A DNA stretch of 64,000 nucleotides, taken from the NCBI GenBank assembly GCA_033557465.1, contig CM066035.1, forward strand, positions 916,680,235-916,744,234, in the 5' to 3' direction. How positions within the stretch are numbered: the first letter of the stretch is position 1; each line of letters starts with the position of its first letter. Shown piece by piece: positions 62,116-64,000 of this stretch. Source of the DNA: Ichthyophis bannanicus. Taxonomy: Eukaryota; Chordata; Amphibia; Gymnophiona; Ichthyophiidae. A program made the position numbers and the translations under genes. The notes below the pieces were generated by a model that searched no databases, was not told the DNA's origin, and was given only the letters and a program-made list of their open reading frames with translations.

Positions 62116-63159
62116 TTGATTTCTTTTATGAACAAATAAAAACTTTTTCTGTCACAACATTTTTTAGCAGGGAGGGTGGGTTTTTGGGTGGTTTTTTGGA
62201 ATTTCCCCTGTTTTTTGTTTAAAGATTGTCGGGCCTGACGCTTAGGTCTGTCATGACTCCTGGTGGTTTGCAATTGGCCCCTTCATTTTAGCCCCGCCTT
62301 TATATATTTTTGCTTTGCGCATGAGTCGGCGTTTGGGAAGGTGAGCCAGCAGCCGGTTTTCTTACTTGCGTCTGTTTGGCTGCTATCTTTTGCATTTTTA
62401 TGCTTTTTTTTTTCTCAAAACCAGCATACAGGGTATACAAACTTATTTTGTTGGCCTGGTTCATTTTAAGGGGGTTGACTCCAGTTTTTGTTTTGTTTTG
62501 TTTTGTTGCATTAGTTTTTCTTTTTCTTGTTATTTTCAGCTTTTCTTGCTCCGGTGCTTTGTTGCATAGAGTCACATGATGGCACGGTGACGAGTGATTT
62601 TTGCTCCCTGAAGAAGCCATTAAAGCGAAACATCTGATGTCGGAGTTCCTGATCACCTGAAGTACACCATCGTATACGCTTACTTCGACGTGGTCTTCAG
62701 CTCATCGTGGTTGGATTCAACATCCTCACAATTGCTTTTTTTCATCGTCATCATTCTTAAGTGACTGTAATCATCCAAAGATAAGTGTCCGGAGCTTTTT
62801 GTTTGATGTTATGTGATATTAGTATTGCTGTGCTCGGAAGCCTGCTGGTTGGAGGTTTTTTTATGACCGTTGATGTAATTTTCAGTCTGTTCAGTCTTCT
62901 TAGACGTTTTTGGCGTCTGTCGACAGACTTGACTCCTGTCACTTTAGTGCGGGGGGACACTGAGGTCTTTTTTCCTCCTACATCAGTAATTGGCTAGCCC
63001 CGAGCTTGTTTTGTTTAGATATTTATTTTTTGAGCTTAGATTTTTTGTGCATATTGATTGTTTTGATTTTGTTTGTTTTTGGGTCGTATTGATTGGGGTA
63101 GTACCTGTTTTTTCTGCATAGTTTTTTTGCCCCTTGAGAGGATTTTTGTTTAATTGATA
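62116..63159 (+). other. Penelope 3' untranslated region
   Basis: T-rich, with repeated 'ttttgttttgttttg' stretches and no coding signature beyond the endonuclease stop, apart from the ribozyme candidate. Confidence 0.6.
62594..62656 (+). ncRNA. Hammerhead ribozyme candidate in Penelope 3' region
   Basis: Outer stem I GTGAT/ATCAC (62,594-62,598 with 62,652-62,656), internal loop, inner stem I GCTCC/GGAGT (62,603-62,607 with 62,642-62,646). The core CTGAAGA is at 62,608-62,614. A weak stem II follows (GC/GC, with one extra A before it), then GAAA at 62,627-62,630. Stem III is CAT/ATG around CTG (62,631-62,639), and UC at 62,640-62,641 is the predicted cleavage site. All conserved core positions are present. 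Penelope-like elements are known to encode hammerheads. Confidence 0.75.
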
Positions 63160-63173
63160 GCATCTCATTCATG

Positions 63174-63230
63174 AGGCACAGGTTGGTTTTATGAGCGGTC
63201 GATACATTGTCAAAAATATGCTCCACGGGC
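63174..63230 (+). pseudogene. L1 RT fragment after the Penelope insertion
   Basis: Reads EAQVGFMSGRYIVKNML, the 'P.Q.GFI.GR....N' block that should follow IIVDHLSQ...LIH. It ends where the next L1 starts. Confidence 0.75.
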
Positions 63231-63913
63231 TTCCAAGATGGCGGACTGATGGAAGCATTGTGCGGCAGTGTCGATTTCTTCATGGGCAAAAGGAAGGCTA
63301 AAGGGGCTAAGAAACCCTCTCTTGCCCCTGAAGCCTCATCCCCCTTACCTTCTCAAGTGGTTGGACCGCTCGATCAATTTCTGGTGCTGCGGCAGCAGTC
63401 AGGAGAGCCGGCGGTTCAGAGCCCTTGGGACCTTTTGGCGGAGTTGGGTAGCTCGGCGGGAGGCTCCGGGCCAGACATCTCACCGCCGGAGCATTGGCGT
63501 CCTCTTAAGGAACCTCTACTGGTGTCGGGCTTGGCGCAGCTGGCGGAAGCGTCCCCCCCCCCCCGGTTCAGAGGGGGGTGTGGAGAGCGGAGGGTTGGCT
63601 ACGCTGGAAAGTGGTGGTGACGCTGCCTTGTCTGCCCCCAGTGTTACGGAGGCTCCCAGAACAACTAGGAGGTTCTCTGGCAGGTCGGCTGACACCTTAC
63701 CTGCCCCTGGCGCTTCGGTTGTGGAGCGGTGACGCATGGCGGCCGGCACGGATGAAGTACAGAATAAGCTAACTCTTTTCTTTGAAAGACTTGTAGAGTT
63801 TAATTTGGAATCCATATGGTCAGCGATTGTGAAACTTGGGGGACTTCTTGCTCCTCAGGTCACTGCTTTGTCCACTCAGCTTCAGTCCCATACGGTTCTC
63901 CTTCAGCAACACA
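63231..63913 (+). mobile_element. L1-like LINE, 5' end (5' UTR start and ORF1)
   Basis: Begins 'cttccaagatggcgg', the usual start of L1 elements in many vertebrates, followed by ORF1. Cut by a CR1 copy at about 63,914. Confidence 0.7.
63282..63913 (+). pseudogene. L1 ORF1, N-terminal part
   Basis: The ATG at 63,282 opens MGKRKAKGAKKPSLAPEAS, a basic N-terminus, open to 63,620. The coiled-coil start is in another frame (TDEVQNKLTLFFERLVEFNL, VTALSTQLQSHTVLLQQH, 63,751-63,913). The shift probably lies in the C run at 63,552-63,563. It resembles the L1 ORF1 start; no RRM is reached. Confidence 0.6.
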
Positions 63914-64000
63914 TAAGAACATAAGAACATAAGATATGCCATACTGGGTCAGACCAAGGTCCATCAAGCCCAGTATTCTGTTTCCAACAGTGGCCAATCT
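63914..64000 (-). mobile_element. CR1 family A, 3' end, cut by window edge
   Basis: Starts with the complement of the tail (ACATAAGAACATAAGAACAT) and 'gccatactgggtcagacc'. The rest lies outside the window. Confidence 0.9.

Larger units (their letters stand above)
61832..63159 (+). mobile_element. Penelope-like element, 5' truncated, with 14-bp target duplication
   Basis: Lies between two GCATCTCATTCATG copies (61,818-61,831 and 63,160-63,173) within an L1 RT, whose frame resumes after the second copy. It carries the end of the GIY-YIG endonuclease and about 1 kb of 3' region with a hammerhead candidate. Confidence 0.9.

Overview
This window looks like vertebrate nuclear DNA made almost entirely of transposable elements in several layers. 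I found no convincing exon of a host gene, no rRNA, no tRNA gene and no CRISPR array. The mix points to an amphibian, most likely a caecilian: CR1 with an 8-bp TTATGTTC-type 3' tail, L2, several L1-like lineages, Penelope-like elements with GIY-YIG endonucleases, tyrosine-recombinase DIRS elements and tRNA-headed SINEs. The CR1 3' end with its 'GGTCTGACCCAGTATGGC' string is also known from some reptiles, so the organism call is an inference of moderate confidence.

Layout. 0-10 kb: mostly unassigned sequence with short SINE and CR1 ends, a foldback DNA element (about 4.0-5.0 kb), a Penelope-type terminal region (3.3-3.78 kb) and a degenerate minisatellite. 10-22.5 kb: a long ORF of LTR-like character, a small palindromic element with a hammerhead-like core, a DIRS 5' fragment, a Penelope element on the minus strand with its 5' end inverted, a CR1 carrying a chimeric DIRS/L2/CR1 insert and a SINE, and the 3' half of a second DIRS. 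22.5-33.5 kb: L2, SINE, two MITE-like elements, a C-rich minisatellite split by CR1, and the best-preserved CR1 of the window (ORF1 esterase plus ORF2 endonuclease/RT), itself interrupted by a 1.56-kb TG...CA element with a GTAC duplication.

33.5-41.5 kb: a hAT-like MITE, an L2 fragment, and a DIRS into which a nearly full L2 (minus strand) and two L2 3' ends have inserted. 41.5-50 kb: a CR1 split by a 4-kb DIRS that still shows the textbook architecture (inverted termini plus an internal complementary region joining both ends), then an L1-like 5' half. 50-59.3 kb: one L2 copy (minus) interrupted by three elements, each with a recognisable target duplication: an L1 of about 6.1 kb, a 5'-truncated L2 and a 694-bp foldback MITE. 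59.3-64 kb: an L1-like element carrying a Penelope insertion with a 14-bp target duplication and a well-formed hammerhead ribozyme candidate, the start of another L1, and a CR1 end running off the window.

The coding sequences are retrotransposon enzymes (AP endonuclease, reverse transcriptase, GIY-YIG endonuclease, recombinase remnants, ORF1/gag proteins). Almost all carry stops, frameshifts or truncations, so the window is best read as a record of successive insertions. The most interesting signals are the hammerhead candidates tied to Penelope sequence, the chimeric retrocopy at 17.5-18.2 kb, the 1.56-kb LTR-like insertion with a long open frame, the shared tRNA head on different SINE tails, and the nested insertions whose order can be read from their duplications.
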